From positions 186,001 to 250,000 of the forward strand of contig NZ_NFIN01000001.1 in assembly GCF_002161765.1 (NCBI RefSeq): DNA of 64,000 nt. Reading direction: 5' to 3'. Made by a program: the position numbers and the translations under genes. Under the pieces are notes generated by a model that saw only the letters and a program-made list of their open reading frames with translations, searched no databases and was not told the DNA's origin. Each line of letters starts with the position of its first letter. The stretch's first letter is position 1. The stretch comes from Bacteroides sp. An322 (lineage in GTDB: Bacteria > Bacteroidota > Bacteroidia > Bacteroidales > Bacteroidaceae). Shown here in pieces: positions 24,191-33,200 of this stretch.

Positions 24191-25141
24191 TTAGATGGGC
24201 AGTTCTACTGCGCCTTCGCCGTCCGCGCCGTTGTCCCATGTCATGCTACCGGTATCGACCGATACCTGAAGGCCGTAGAGGGTGATGGTAACATTGTAGG
24301 TGTACTTATAGCCGGCTTTCCATTCGGTGTCTTTCTGTAGCATGTAGTAGAACGGGCCGTAGCCGGTGCCGTCCTTCTCGGCGGTGAAGGCCAGCAACCG
24401 TGTGCCCGCCGTCACATTCTGCGGAATGACGAGGGCCTCGTAGGTGGCGAAGCAGCCTGTCGCCGGAGTACTGGCAAGATGGGGACTGATGCTGCCTTTA
24501 GTGGTGCCGGGTGTCCATGTGCCGAGCCAACGCCCGTCAGCGTCCACGGCTTTCGGGAGGGTGAACGCGCCGTCCAGCGCAAGGATGTCACCCTCGCCGA
24601 TAGTCAGGCTGATGTCGCCCGGCGTGGCTACGATGCTTTCGGGCAGACCGTCACTCTTGATGTTCACCACCACCTTGGCGGTCTGGTGGTAGAAGGTGAG
24701 GGCGGGCGTTTGGGCGAAGCTCACGGTCTTGGATTCACTGCAAAGCAGGTCTCCCGACTGATAGTCCGCATCGCGGCTCTGGTCTTCCTCCACACTCCAA
24801 GTCCAATCGTTATTTTCCACCATGATATTCGGGTAAAGACCCTGCACGGTGATGGGACTTGGTTTTGTCCAATAGTATTCGCCGGACAGGTTGCCTTTAT
24901 CATCCACCGTGTAGTCATACCACTCCGTGCCGTCCCCGTCGGTTACCTGCAGGGCTATCGTCTCATTGCCGTTCCACCGGTTGTCCACGGTGGCGCGAGT
25001 GTCGGCGCTGCCCTCTATGGCGGCGGTCAGCGTCAGCGGCTGCGTGCCGTCGGGCAACGTTCTCGCATCGTCCTGCGTGCAGGCTGCGGCCGCAAGAAGC
25101 AGGGCAAGTGCCGGGAATGTATATAAGGTATATCGTTTCAT
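24191..25141 (-). CDS. Fimbrillin-family lipoprotein A
   Basis: This 316-residue lipoprotein (lipobox LLAAAAC at Cys21) continues TQDDARTLPDGTQPLTLTAA, a motif shared with the neighbouring fimbrillins. The body is a beta-rich fimbrillin domain (WNGNETIALQVTDGDG, LTFYHQTAKVVVNI). Such proteins form the shaft or tip subunits of type V pili in Bacteroidales. The N-terminal segment is usually trimmed by a gingipain-like protease before donor-strand assembly; that step is family knowledge. It is a cargo gene between the DUF4255 gene and lipoprotein B. Confidence 0.78.
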   Translation of the reverse strand: MKRYTLYTFPALALLLAAAACTQDDARTLPDGTQPLTLTAAIEGSADTRATVDNRWNGNETIALQVTDGDGTEWYDYTVDDKGNLSGEYYWTKPSPITVQGLYPNIMVENNDWTWSVEEDQSRDADYQSGDLLCSESKTVSFAQTPALTFYHQTAKVVVNIKSDGLPESIVATPGDISLTIGEGDILALDGAFTLPKAVDADGRWLGTWTPGTTKGSISPHLASTPATGCFATYEALVIPQNVTAGTRLLAFTAEKDGTGYGPFYYMLQKDTEWKAGYKYTYNVTITLYGLQVSVDTGSMTWDNGADGEGAVELPI

Positions 25142-25153
25142 ATCGTCCTGTTT

Positions 25154-26746
25154 TTACTTCTTCTTCAATACAGGCAGACCATCGGTGCCGGATGTCCATT
25201 GGTAGGCGTTGTCGGTGAGGGCAGCGTTCATGCCACCAACAGCGGTCTGCCAAGTAACGGTCGAGTTGTCCACCTTCGTGGTTTCTGCCGTTTCTCCTTG
25301 ATTACTATATACCCCTTGTCCGGCATTGCCGCCATAGAAGCAGGCGGTGATGGTGCCATAGTTGTAAGCAGCGATGCCGCCCTCAACATAATTCGTTGTT
25401 AAATTTCCATCGAACCAACAGCCAATAATACTACCGTTGTTGATAGACGCAATGCCACCGATATCGCTGGTTCTTGCAGCAATATCTCCCGTTACGGAGC
25501 AGGCAGTAATGGTGCCGTAGTTGACATTTACTATGCCGCTGGCTACCCCTTGCTGCACATTGTAGTTCACCTCTACTTGCAGGTTCTTCACCGTTCCGTT
25601 ACTCCCGATACCATCGAACAATACAGCATTCCCACCGTCTGTTGAGTTTGTGGTGATGCTCAGTCCCGTGATGCTGTGTCCCTGTCCGTCGAAGGTGCCT
25701 TGATAACCGGTATTAGAACTGAAACCACTGCCTATCGGTGTCCATGTTGTGCCCGTGAGGTTGATGTCGGCGGTCAGGGTACAGTTTAGCGAGAGGTCGC
25801 TTTGCACGGCCTTATTCCATGCCAGCAGGCCGTTAGCGTTATAGACTGTGTAGCTGCCGTCGTCCTGTATGAAATAACCCAAATCCTCTGCCGTGCCGCT
25901 CTCGCCGCCGCCGTCAGTCCAGCCGCCGATGGTGCAGCCTGCCAGTTCCAGCCCTTTGGCGGTGACATTGACGGTGTAGGTGTAGCGGCTACCTGCCTCT
26001 AATACCACATCGTTCTTCGGACGGAAATAGTAAGTACCTCTGCCTAAATCCACCTGTATGAACGGGGTATTCGCCATCACGGTCTGCGGTGCGGCAAGTG
26101 CCTCATAGGTGTCGGTGCCCGGCGCGTAGGTGGTGATGGTGGCCGGATTGCCATCGTCCGTGGAGAGACCGGTCACATAGACTTCCGCTCCTGTCAGGTC
26201 GTTGATACCGGCTCCCTCTCTAAGTATAACAGTCACTCGCGCAGTGCGGTGGCTGAAGGTCAAAGTCGGGTCGTCGAACCTCACCGTCTGTTTCTCGGCT
26301 GAAATGTAGTCACTGCTTTGGAAGTCGGCTTGCGTGCTTTGGTCGGCCTTCACCACCACGGCGGGCATCTGCGAGATGTTGGTCGGGTCGTATGGCCACC
26401 AGGCGCTGACGGTGATATCGTTGCGGCTCGTCCACCAGAACGGGGAGAGGTTGTTGCTCAGGGTGGCGGTCTTTTTCTCGGCGTCAGTGGTTGTCACGTT
26501 GTACTCCTTCGTCTCGTCGCCCAGACTGAGGGCTACGGACGCGACCCCGTCCCAGTCGCCGTCCACGGTGGCGCGGGTGGAAGCAGGAGTTGCCTCTACA
26601 GAGAGTCCGGTGGCGTTGATAATCAACGGGTATTCACCCTCAGGCAGACGGGTGCCGTCCGCCAGTTCGTCCTGCGTGCAGGCGGTCGCCGCAAGAAGCA
26701 GCACCGCCGCACCGGAGAGTATATGTGATAGATGTCTGAAACTCAT
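25154..26746 (-). CDS. Fimbrillin-family lipoprotein B with GLUG-like repeats
   Basis: This 530-residue lipoprotein (LLLAATAC) starts TQDELADGTRLPEGEYPLII. The N-terminal 280 residues form a fimbrillin-like domain. The C-terminal part has GLUG-type or pectate-lyase-like repeats (NYGTITACSVTGDIA; NYGTITACFYGGNAG; NNGSIIGCWFDGNLT). A short linker (YFIQDDGSYTVYNANGLLAWN) resembles those of polysaccharide-binding surface proteins. It is probably an adhesin-like pilus tip. Another long fimbrillin with similar repeats is encoded in the host region at 48444-50198. Confidence 0.78.
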   Translation of the reverse strand: MSFRHLSHILSGAAVLLLAATACTQDELADGTRLPEGEYPLIINATGLSVEATPASTRATVDGDWDGVASVALSLGDETKEYNVTTTDAEKKTATLSNNLSPFWWTSRNDITVSAWWPYDPTNISQMPAVVVKADQSTQADFQSSDYISAEKQTVRFDDPTLTFSHRTARVTVILREGAGINDLTGAEVYVTGLSTDDGNPATITTYAPGTDTYEALAAPQTVMANTPFIQVDLGRGTYYFRPKNDVVLEAGSRYTYTVNVTAKGLELAGCTIGGWTDGGGESGTAEDLGYFIQDDGSYTVYNANGLLAWNKAVQSDLSLNCTLTADINLTGTTWTPIGSGFSSNTGYQGTFDGQGHSITGLSITTNSTDGGNAVLFDGIGSNGTVKNLQVEVNYNVQQGVASGIVNVNYGTITACSVTGDIAARTSDIGGIASINNGSIIGCWFDGNLTTNYVEGGIAAYNYGTITACFYGGNAGQGVYSNQGETAETTKVDNSTVTWQTAVGGMNAALTDNAYQWTSGTDGLPVLKKK

Positions 26747-26773
26747 GATTCCTCAGGTTTTGTATGTTCTTGT

Positions 26774-27688
26774 TTATAGGTCTGCATTCACATTGCCGCC
26801 GCTTACCGGATTCCAGTCGCTGATGACAGCCGAACCGACGCTCAGGTCCTTGTTGCGGACGGTGACGGTCCATGTGTAGTTATTGCCGGCTTTCAATGCG
26901 CCGTCTGGTACGGTGAGCGTGGCGTTGTAGTCATTGTCGTTGAAATTCACAGTCAGGTCAATGCTTGTTATGGTCTGCGGAAAGAGGATGACCGACGAGG
27001 TGAGTGCGCCGCCCAGTCCCATGGTGAGATCGGCTGCCTGCGCGTTCTCATCCGCCTTGGCTACGCCGGTTTCGGTGTCGAAGCTGCCCGTCAGCGTCAG
27101 TCCGGAGAGCTTGTAGCTTACAGGCTTGACAGCGGTGAAACTTATTCCGCTGCCTGCCTCGAAGGTAAGGGTGATCTGGCTCATGCAGTGGTGGAAGGAA
27201 CAGTCCCTTCCGTTGTCCTCGGTGTTGTCAGTGAAATTTATCGTAGGATGGTGCGTGTCGGCATCGGCTCCGGTGGCATAGAGGAAGTCGATGAGGGACC
27301 GGTTTTCAGCCGTCTGATTCTCACTTCCCGTGCTGACTCCGGTCAATACTCCCGCAGATTCGCCGGGTGTGCCCGTGAACGGATAGTAGGCGCGGAAGGT
27401 CACGCTCTCGGGAGTCTGGAAGTAGATGTTTTCCCCTGTAGCGGTAAAGCTGCTGCCGTTCCGTTCGTAGCATATGTTGTTGTAATAAGTACCCGTGCCT
27501 GCTATGGTGGAGACACCTATCTGGTCCTTGTCCTCCCAAGCGGTACCACTGGCGCGGGTGGTTACAGTGTTGGAGATTTCGGCGTTGATGCGTGCCGCCA
27601 CGGGGCTGTTGTCCATTACTTCGTTGTCGTTGGTGCAGGCTGCCAGGCTGAGGGCAAGCGCTGCGAGTGCAAAAAACTTGGTATTCAT
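26774..27688 (-). CDS. Fimbrillin-family lipoprotein C
   Basis: This 304-residue lipoprotein (lipobox LALSLAAC) has a different mature N terminus (TNDNEVMDNSPVAARINAEI) from the three CTQDE-type paralogues. Its body is a fimbrillin domain (WEDKDQIGVSTIAG, SFHHCMSQITLTFEAGSG, ending SAVISDWNPVSGGNVNADL). The small size and type suggest a major shaft subunit. It lies directly downstream of the Mfa2-like anchor gene, as the major fimbrillin does in fim/mfa loci. Confidence 0.78.
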   Translation of the reverse strand: MNTKFFALAALALSLAACTNDNEVMDNSPVAARINAEISNTVTTRASGTAWEDKDQIGVSTIAGTGTYYNNICYERNGSSFTATGENIYFQTPESVTFRAYYPFTGTPGESAGVLTGVSTGSENQTAENRSLIDFLYATGADADTHHPTINFTDNTEDNGRDCSFHHCMSQITLTFEAGSGISFTAVKPVSYKLSGLTLTGSFDTETGVAKADENAQAADLTMGLGGALTSSVILFPQTITSIDLTVNFNDNDYNATLTVPDGALKAGNNYTWTVTVRNKDLSVGSAVISDWNPVSGGNVNADL

Positions 27689-27750
27689 CGTATCTTAAAT
27701 TTATTATTTTTCTTTTCCGTATATCTTTTCAGTTATCTGTCCGGTACGTC

Positions 27751-28629
27751 TTACATCTCGGCATCCACTCCGCCGCCGTCAATCTTCTCCCAGTCGGTGA
27801 TGCCGGCTTCCACTCCGGCTTCCGCCGGGGTCTCTGCCATGGTGCCGCCGAGGGTGAGCGGCTCTGTCTTGTCGGCGTTGAAGTCCGCAAGGGCTGCCGT
27901 GAGGTCGCTCTCAAGTTCCGTAGGCTGCGGGTTGCCGTTTGAGTATGTCAGCGTGGCGGTCAGTGTCTGCCGCTCGCCGGTGATGCCTAAAAGCCGCACG
28001 GTGGCGGTCCATTTGCCGGCATCGTCACCTTCGGTTATCCTGGTGAAATGCAGGGCTACATCGGATGCCGCTCCGTAGGTTCCGGTAGCGAAGTCCATCG
28101 TGCCTGCCGCTCCCGACAATGCGCCTTCGATGCTCTCTATCCTGTCCGCCGCATCGCCCGTAGGCTCGATGACGAGGGTCAGCTGGCGTACCTGCTGGTG
28201 CATCGCAGCGGTCAGGCCATAGTCGGTGTCGGCCTCGATGGTAACATCCTGTACGGAGGTGAAGAGCCAGCCTGGGACGTTGCTGATGTATGTTCCATTG
28301 CCTGTTTCCGGGGCTACCGTAGCGGTTGTGCCGCTGACGGTGATGTTTTCAGGAGTATTGTAGGCCGCAAGGGTGTAGCTGCCGGGATTGAAGAGGTAAT
28401 CCGGCGTATGGGTCGTTCCGGTCTCCGTGCCGGTATAGTCGCCCATCGTCACCGTCCACTCCGCAGGGATGTCCACACCGTCGCCCCGGTCGGTCCAGTC
28501 GGCGGTGACGGTAATCTTGCCGGTGTCCGGATGGGGCGTATTGTGAAGCTCGTCCTTCACGCAGGAGGTAGCGGCCAGCAGCAGGGCTGCCGTTAAAAGT
28601 GATGTCTTGTATATGCTGTTTGTCTTCAT
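27751..28629 (-). CDS. FimB/Mfa2-like fimbrial anchor lipoprotein
   Basis: This 292-residue lipoprotein has lipobox LLLAATSC and then VKDELHNTPHPDTGKITVTA, typical of FimB/Mfa2-family anchors that terminate and fix type V pili to the outer membrane. The open frame goes up to 29064, but the ATG at 28629 starts a signal peptide (MKTNSIYKTSLLTAALLLAA) and avoids overlap with the DUF3575 gene. It ends in ITDWEKIDGGGVDAEM, close to the end of typical fimbrillin folds. Confidence 0.75.
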   Translation of the reverse strand: MKTNSIYKTSLLTAALLLAATSCVKDELHNTPHPDTGKITVTADWTDRGDGVDIPAEWTVTMGDYTGTETGTTHTPDYLFNPGSYTLAAYNTPENITVSGTTATVAPETGNGTYISNVPGWLFTSVQDVTIEADTDYGLTAAMHQQVRQLTLVIEPTGDAADRIESIEGALSGAAGTMDFATGTYGAASDVALHFTRITEGDDAGKWTATVRLLGITGERQTLTATLTYSNGNPQPTELESDLTAALADFNADKTEPLTLGGTMAETPAEAGVEAGITDWEKIDGGGVDAEM

Positions 28630-28649
28630 CGTCTCGTCCTCCTCTTTTC

Positions 28650-29735
28650 TTAAAATAACTTCCAAACCAATGTCACTCCGGCGTTGACCGGGCCAATCCA
28701 GTGCTTCGTCTCGTTGCCGCTGCGCACCCGCACTCCGTCTATCACATCGTATCTCTCCGTATCGGCATTCAGGTAGCCCAGGCCGAGGGAGAAGTCCATC
28801 GAGAGGGCTTCGGTCAGGCGCAACTGGTAGCCGCCGGTGATGCCGCCGCCGAGCAGGTCGCCCTGACGGCCGGTGCCGGAGAACTTGTAGTTGAACTGTC
28901 CGGCCTTGAACATCGCGCCCACATACCAGGCTTTCTTCTCGCCCAGATACCAGCGCACCTCCGGCATTACTTCCCAGAGGGCATAGCGGCGGTCCTTGTC
29001 GTTCCACGACCACGAGGTCCACGAGCCGTTCACGAGGATTCCCCATGACGGACTGATGCGCCACTCCAGGCCCAGGTCGGGCGTGAGCGTAGCCCAGCGC
29101 AGCAGGTTGGCACGCAGGGAGAGCGTGTAGCTGTCTGTGCCGGAGGTTTCTTCCGCAGCCGTCCCGGTGGTTTCCGCCGGAACATAGGCTTCGGGATGTA
29201 CCACGACCATGCTGTCCGCCCTTATCTGTTCGGCGACAAAGCGTGATTCTTCCGTTTCGCGCTGCTCTTGCTGTGTATCGGCGCTTTCCTGTCCGGCCTG
29301 CTGCCTTTCGTCCTTCTGTGCCGCAGTCGCCACTTTCGGCACGCTGATGCGTACCGTCACGTAGTCACCGCTCCCGGAGTGGTTCTTCGTGACGAAGCAC
29401 GCTTCGGTCAGTCCCTGCCGGATGATGAGTTCCGACTTCACGCGGTTGGAGCGGACTTTCGCCATCGCAAGGTTGTCGGCCTCACTCTCTCCGGCGATGC
29501 ACCAGCCGTCCACATGGAGGGGGATTTTCCCGGCAAGGATGTCCTGCCTGTATCGCTCCACGCATTCCTCCAGCCGAGCCAGTTCCTTGTCATTGCCGCT
29601 GAAAGGCACATAGAACATGTCTTTATCGGTGACGAAGCGGAATATATAGACCGTATCGGGCTTCTCCTGCGCCGCAAGGGGCAGAAGTACAAACAGGAGC
29701 AGCAAGCCTGTTATCGTTTTCTTTATTATATTCAT
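28650..29735 (-). CDS. DUF3575 outer-membrane protein, first cargo gene
   Basis: This 361-residue protein has a signal peptide (residues 1-22, ending LAAQ). An OmpA-like periplasmic part follows (about 25-150, with AKVRSNRVKSELI). The C-terminal DUF3575 beta-barrel is at about residues 205-361 (SLRANLLRWATLTPDLGLEW; WYLGEKKAWYVGA). DUF3575 proteins commonly accompany fim/mfa clusters, where they help pilus assembly or anchoring. It is the first gene of the cargo operon, behind a long leader with a hairpin and an attenuator-like terminator. The ATG at 29735 is preferred over 29747. Confidence 0.8.
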   Translation of the reverse strand: MNIIKKTITGLLLLFVLLPLAAQEKPDTVYIFRFVTDKDMFYVPFSGNDKELARLEECVERYRQDILAGKIPLHVDGWCIAGESEADNLAMAKVRSNRVKSELIIRQGLTEACFVTKNHSGSGDYVTVRISVPKVATAAQKDERQQAGQESADTQQEQRETEESRFVAEQIRADSMVVVHPEAYVPAETTGTAAEETSGTDSYTLSLRANLLRWATLTPDLGLEWRISPSWGILVNGSWTSWSWNDKDRRYALWEVMPEVRWYLGEKKAWYVGAMFKAGQFNYKFSGTGRQGDLLGGGITGGYQLRLTEALSMDFSLGLGYLNADTERYDVIDGVRVRSGNETKHWIGPVNAGVTLVWKLF

Positions 29736-29804
29736 TGTATTATCCACGTTTTTGATGGGTTACTGATTTGTATGTGGTATTGTCGGGACATAGAAACAGC
29801 ACAA

Positions 29805-29840
29805 GCGGCATACGAGCACAAAAAATGCTTCGTATGCCGC
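29805..29840 (-). promoter_or_regulatory. Strong hairpin in the cargo leader
   Basis: Arms 29805-29818 and 29826-29840 pair over 14 bp with one bulged base. It lies 70-105 nt upstream of the first cargo gene. A 19-codon frame starting at 29789 ends in an ATGA overlap with the cargo start codon, so a translated leader is possible. There is no U tract, so it is not a terminator by itself. Confidence 0.5.
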
Positions 29841-29980
29841 CTGGCACAACGATGTAACGCTTCTGCGTAACTTATTGATACATAACGAATTTCGTGGGGG
29901 GATAATAATCCCTTGCGAATATACAAATTTCTTGTATTAAAAATGATTAAATCCATTAAAGAAAGACATGAAAAGAGCCA

Positions 29981-30015
29981 TATAAAAAAGTTTCCTGACC
30001 CGGACGGGCAGGAAA
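29981..30015 (-). terminator. Attenuator-type terminator in the cargo leader
   Basis: On the minus strand an 11-bp stem (29991-30002 / 30005-30015, one bulge) is followed by CTTTTTT. It lies about 90 nt downstream of the candidate cargo promoter and 250 nt before the first cargo gene. It could stop most transcripts unless it is suppressed, as in leader-attenuated ICE operons. Confidence 0.6.
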
Positions 30016-30106
30016 GCCTATTCCATGTATGTAGTTCTTCTCTCATTGTCAATCTTTTCGTTCTGTTTCAACTTTATTTGATTGGTGCTATTACCCATAT
30101 TCGCCC

Positions 30107-30114
30107 CAAAAGTA
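30107..30114 (-). promoter_or_regulatory. Candidate cargo operon promoter, -7 box
   Basis: TACTTTTG on the minus strand matches TAnnTTTG. No clear -33 TTTG lies at 19-21 nt, though TTTTTTTG borders it. The leader to the first cargo gene would be about 365 nt. The rest of the 550-bp gap (29748-30296) holds the two hairpins above and the terminator below. Confidence 0.45.
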
Positions 30115-30254
30115 CAAAAAAATTCTGATACTGAAGAAAATATGAAAAGAATTTAATCGAAAATTCTTCAAAAGTGGCTGGGATGTGGAAAAGCCCTCGG
30201 GAAAGGCATTTTACAGCTGTCTAATCCCGGCTTTTATCCCTTGTGTCTCCATAG

Positions 30255-30291
30255 ATAAAAGGCGGCACCGGAACAAATGCCCGTTACCGCC
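30255..30291 (-). terminator. Terminator of the methylase-helicase gene
   Basis: An 11-bp stem (30261-30271 / 30281-30291) with one mismatch is followed by TTTTA on the minus strand, just after the stop of the 1981-residue gene. Confidence 0.65.
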
Positions 30292-30296
30292 CTGTG

Positions 30297-33200
30297 TTAC
30301 ATTTTCATACCGTGTCCCTCCCTGCGTTCAGGAATGCCCGGCCTGCCTATTATAATATGGTCACGGATGTAGTCACGGGCTGCATCGTCCGGCTTCGGTA
30401 CGTTCTCCGCTTTCGGTAAATCCTGACCGCCACCTTGTTCCTGCCCTTGACTTGGCGTTTCCTCATGTTTGGGAGCCAGTTCCAGCTGTATCTTGCGGTC
30501 GAGAGCGGCAAGTTCGGACTTCAACTGTTTCAGTTCGTCCTCCTTCTTCCATGTCTTGCCCGCTATCTCCTGCAACTGCGGTATCTCGCGCTCCAGCGTT
30601 TCGTTTTTCGCCTTGTACTGCTCGATGACAGAGGGTATCTTCTCCAGCGCGTTCAGGAAGTTCACGGCGGCGGCATGGGTGTCTGCCATCGCCAGATGCC
30701 CGTTGTTGTAGGTGTACTTGTAGTTCCCTTCCACGAAAAAGCGGTTGTCGGTGAACTCCAGCCCCTCGCTGAGTGTCCGCTCGCTCACCACCTTGACGGG
30801 GAAGCCGTACAGCTCGCCGATGCGTTTGGGCTGACCGCCCGTCGTGGCGTTCTTGGCTATCTCCTGCAACCGCTTGCCGATGGTCTTCTCGTCGGTGGTG
30901 TCCAGCCCGTCAATCTTGATAGGATTGAGCCGGTTGCCCTCCTTGTCAGTCTGTACGGCGGCGGTGAACTTCTCCCAGTCCTCCGTCATGCCGGTAATGA
31001 CCGCTTGGTTGTTCCTAAGCGCCGAGGTCTTGCTCTCCAATTTCAACTCCGAATCCCGCTTGCCCTTGTTGAACGACTTGCGTTCGCCCTCCAGCGAGGC
31101 GATTTTCTTTTCGAGTTTCGCCTTGTCCAGCAAGTCCGTGTTGCCGGAGAGTATCGCCATGTACTCCGAGAAGTTCATGCCCGACTTCTCGTCCATCGCC
31201 CCCTCGTCGATGGTTCGTGCGCCCAACGCGCCGCTTTTCAGCTGCGAGATGAACGTCTGCTTGCAATGCAGCAGGTTGAACTTATAGCTGTCCAGCGACT
31301 TCTCCACCGCATAGATAATCACATCCACCTTGTTGTCCGCGTACAGCTTGGCAATCTCGTTGCCTTTCCTGACCGCCCGGCCGTCACGCTGTTGCAGGTC
31401 GGATGGGCGCCAGGGACAATCTAAATGATGGATAGCGACCGCCCGGCGTTGGGCGTTCACGCCCGTGCCGAGCATACTGGTAGAGCCGAACAACACCCGC
31501 ACATAACCGTTGTTCATCGCCTCAATGACCGCCTTGCGTGCCTTTTCGTTCTTGCACTCCTGAATGAAGCGGATTTCGCTTGCCGGTATGCCGTAGTCCT
31601 CTACTAATTTGCGCTTGATTTCGGTATAGACGCTCCAGCCGCCACCGGGCTGGTACGTGCCCAAATCCGAAAATACGAACTGTGTCCCTTTGTGCGCGTC
31701 ATACCTGCGGTAATACTCCGCTATCATTTTGGCGCAATGGCTCGCCTTGTTGTCGGGGTGGTCCTCGTAATCCGGGTCAATCATGCGCATGTCCAGTGCC
31801 ATCTTCCTCGCATAGTCCGTAGCAATGAGCATTTTCGCCTTTTCCTCCGTTTCCGACAGCGGCAGCCTGCCCAGAATGGTCGCGTCGCCCGACTTGGCGA
31901 ACTGCATCAGCTTTTCGATAAAGACCTCCTGGTCGGGCGTGGGCGGTATGTGGTGCAGTATCTCGTTCTTCTTCGGACGGTCCACGCCAATGTCCTCCGC
32001 CGTGCGGTAGTCGGTTATCTCGTTGTAGAACGCCGCCAGCTCCGGCACCTTGATGAAGTATCGGAAGCGTTCTTTCTGCACGATGCTGTTCGTCACGTTG
32101 AACTCGAAGTCCGTCGTCTTCTTGGCGAATATCGCCGCCCATGCGTCGAAGCAGCGGATGTCCTGTTTCTCCAGTGCCTTCGGGCGCAGGTACTTGAACA
32201 GCAAATATAATTCCGTGAGGCTGTTGGAAATGGTCGTGCCGGAGAGGAACGTCGCCCCCAAATCCCTGCCCGTCCGCTCCTGTATGGTACGGATAGCGAA
32301 CAGCAGGTTCAGTGCCTTCTGGCTTCCTTCGGGATTGCCCAGACCCGCCACACGGTCGTGACGGGTGGTGAACGGGGCATTCTTGAACTGGTGTGACTCA
32401 TCTATAAACAGGTGGTCGATGCCCATCTGCTTGAAGTCCGCCACGTCGTCCGTCCTTGTCTTTATGGCGTATTCCACCTTTTCGAGTTTGGCTTGCAGGT
32501 TGAACTTGCGTTTCTCCAATCCCCGCAGCATGGCGCGTGACACGTCCTTGCCCCGGGAGCGCAGCACTTCGAGATTTTCCTCCACCGTGTCCAGTTCTTC
32601 CTGCAGGATGCGCTGCTGCAACTCCGGCGACTGAGGTATCTTCCCGAACTGGTCGTGCGACATGATGACGCAATCCCAGTCGTTGTTGCGGATGTCGTTG
32701 AAAAAGCGCACGCGGTTGGCGGCTGCAAAGTCCTTCTCCGAGGCGTAGAGGATGCGGGCGTTGGGATAAGCCTTGCGGTAGGTCTCGGCAATCTCGCGCA
32801 CGTTGGCTTTCAGCCCGATAATCATCGGCTTGTGTACCAGTCCCAGACGCTTCATTTCATGTGCCGCAACGCACATGGTCAGTGTCTTGCCGGTGCCCAC
32901 CTCGTTATCAACGATGCCTCCTCCGTTCTGTTTCAGCATCCATACGCAATCTTTCTGGCTCGTATATAAATCCTTTATTCCCAAGCCTTTCAGGTCCAGT
33001 TCCGGGAATTTCTGGTGCGAGCCGTCGTACTTCGGACGCACGAAGCAGTTGAACTTATTGTTATACATGTCCGTCAGCCGCTTCTTGAACTCCGGCGACT
33101 GTTCCTCCAGCCATTCCGTGAAGCCGTTTCGTATCTCGTCAATCTTCGCGTTGGCAAGCTGTATGCCCTCGCTGTCACGCACCTTGATGTCGTTGCCGTT

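Noticed and set aside
29732-30052. A 106-residue frame ending in an ATGA overlap at the first cargo gene
   Set aside because: Its upstream two thirds covers the attenuator and has odd composition; only the last 19 codons from 29789 are worth considering as a leader peptide.
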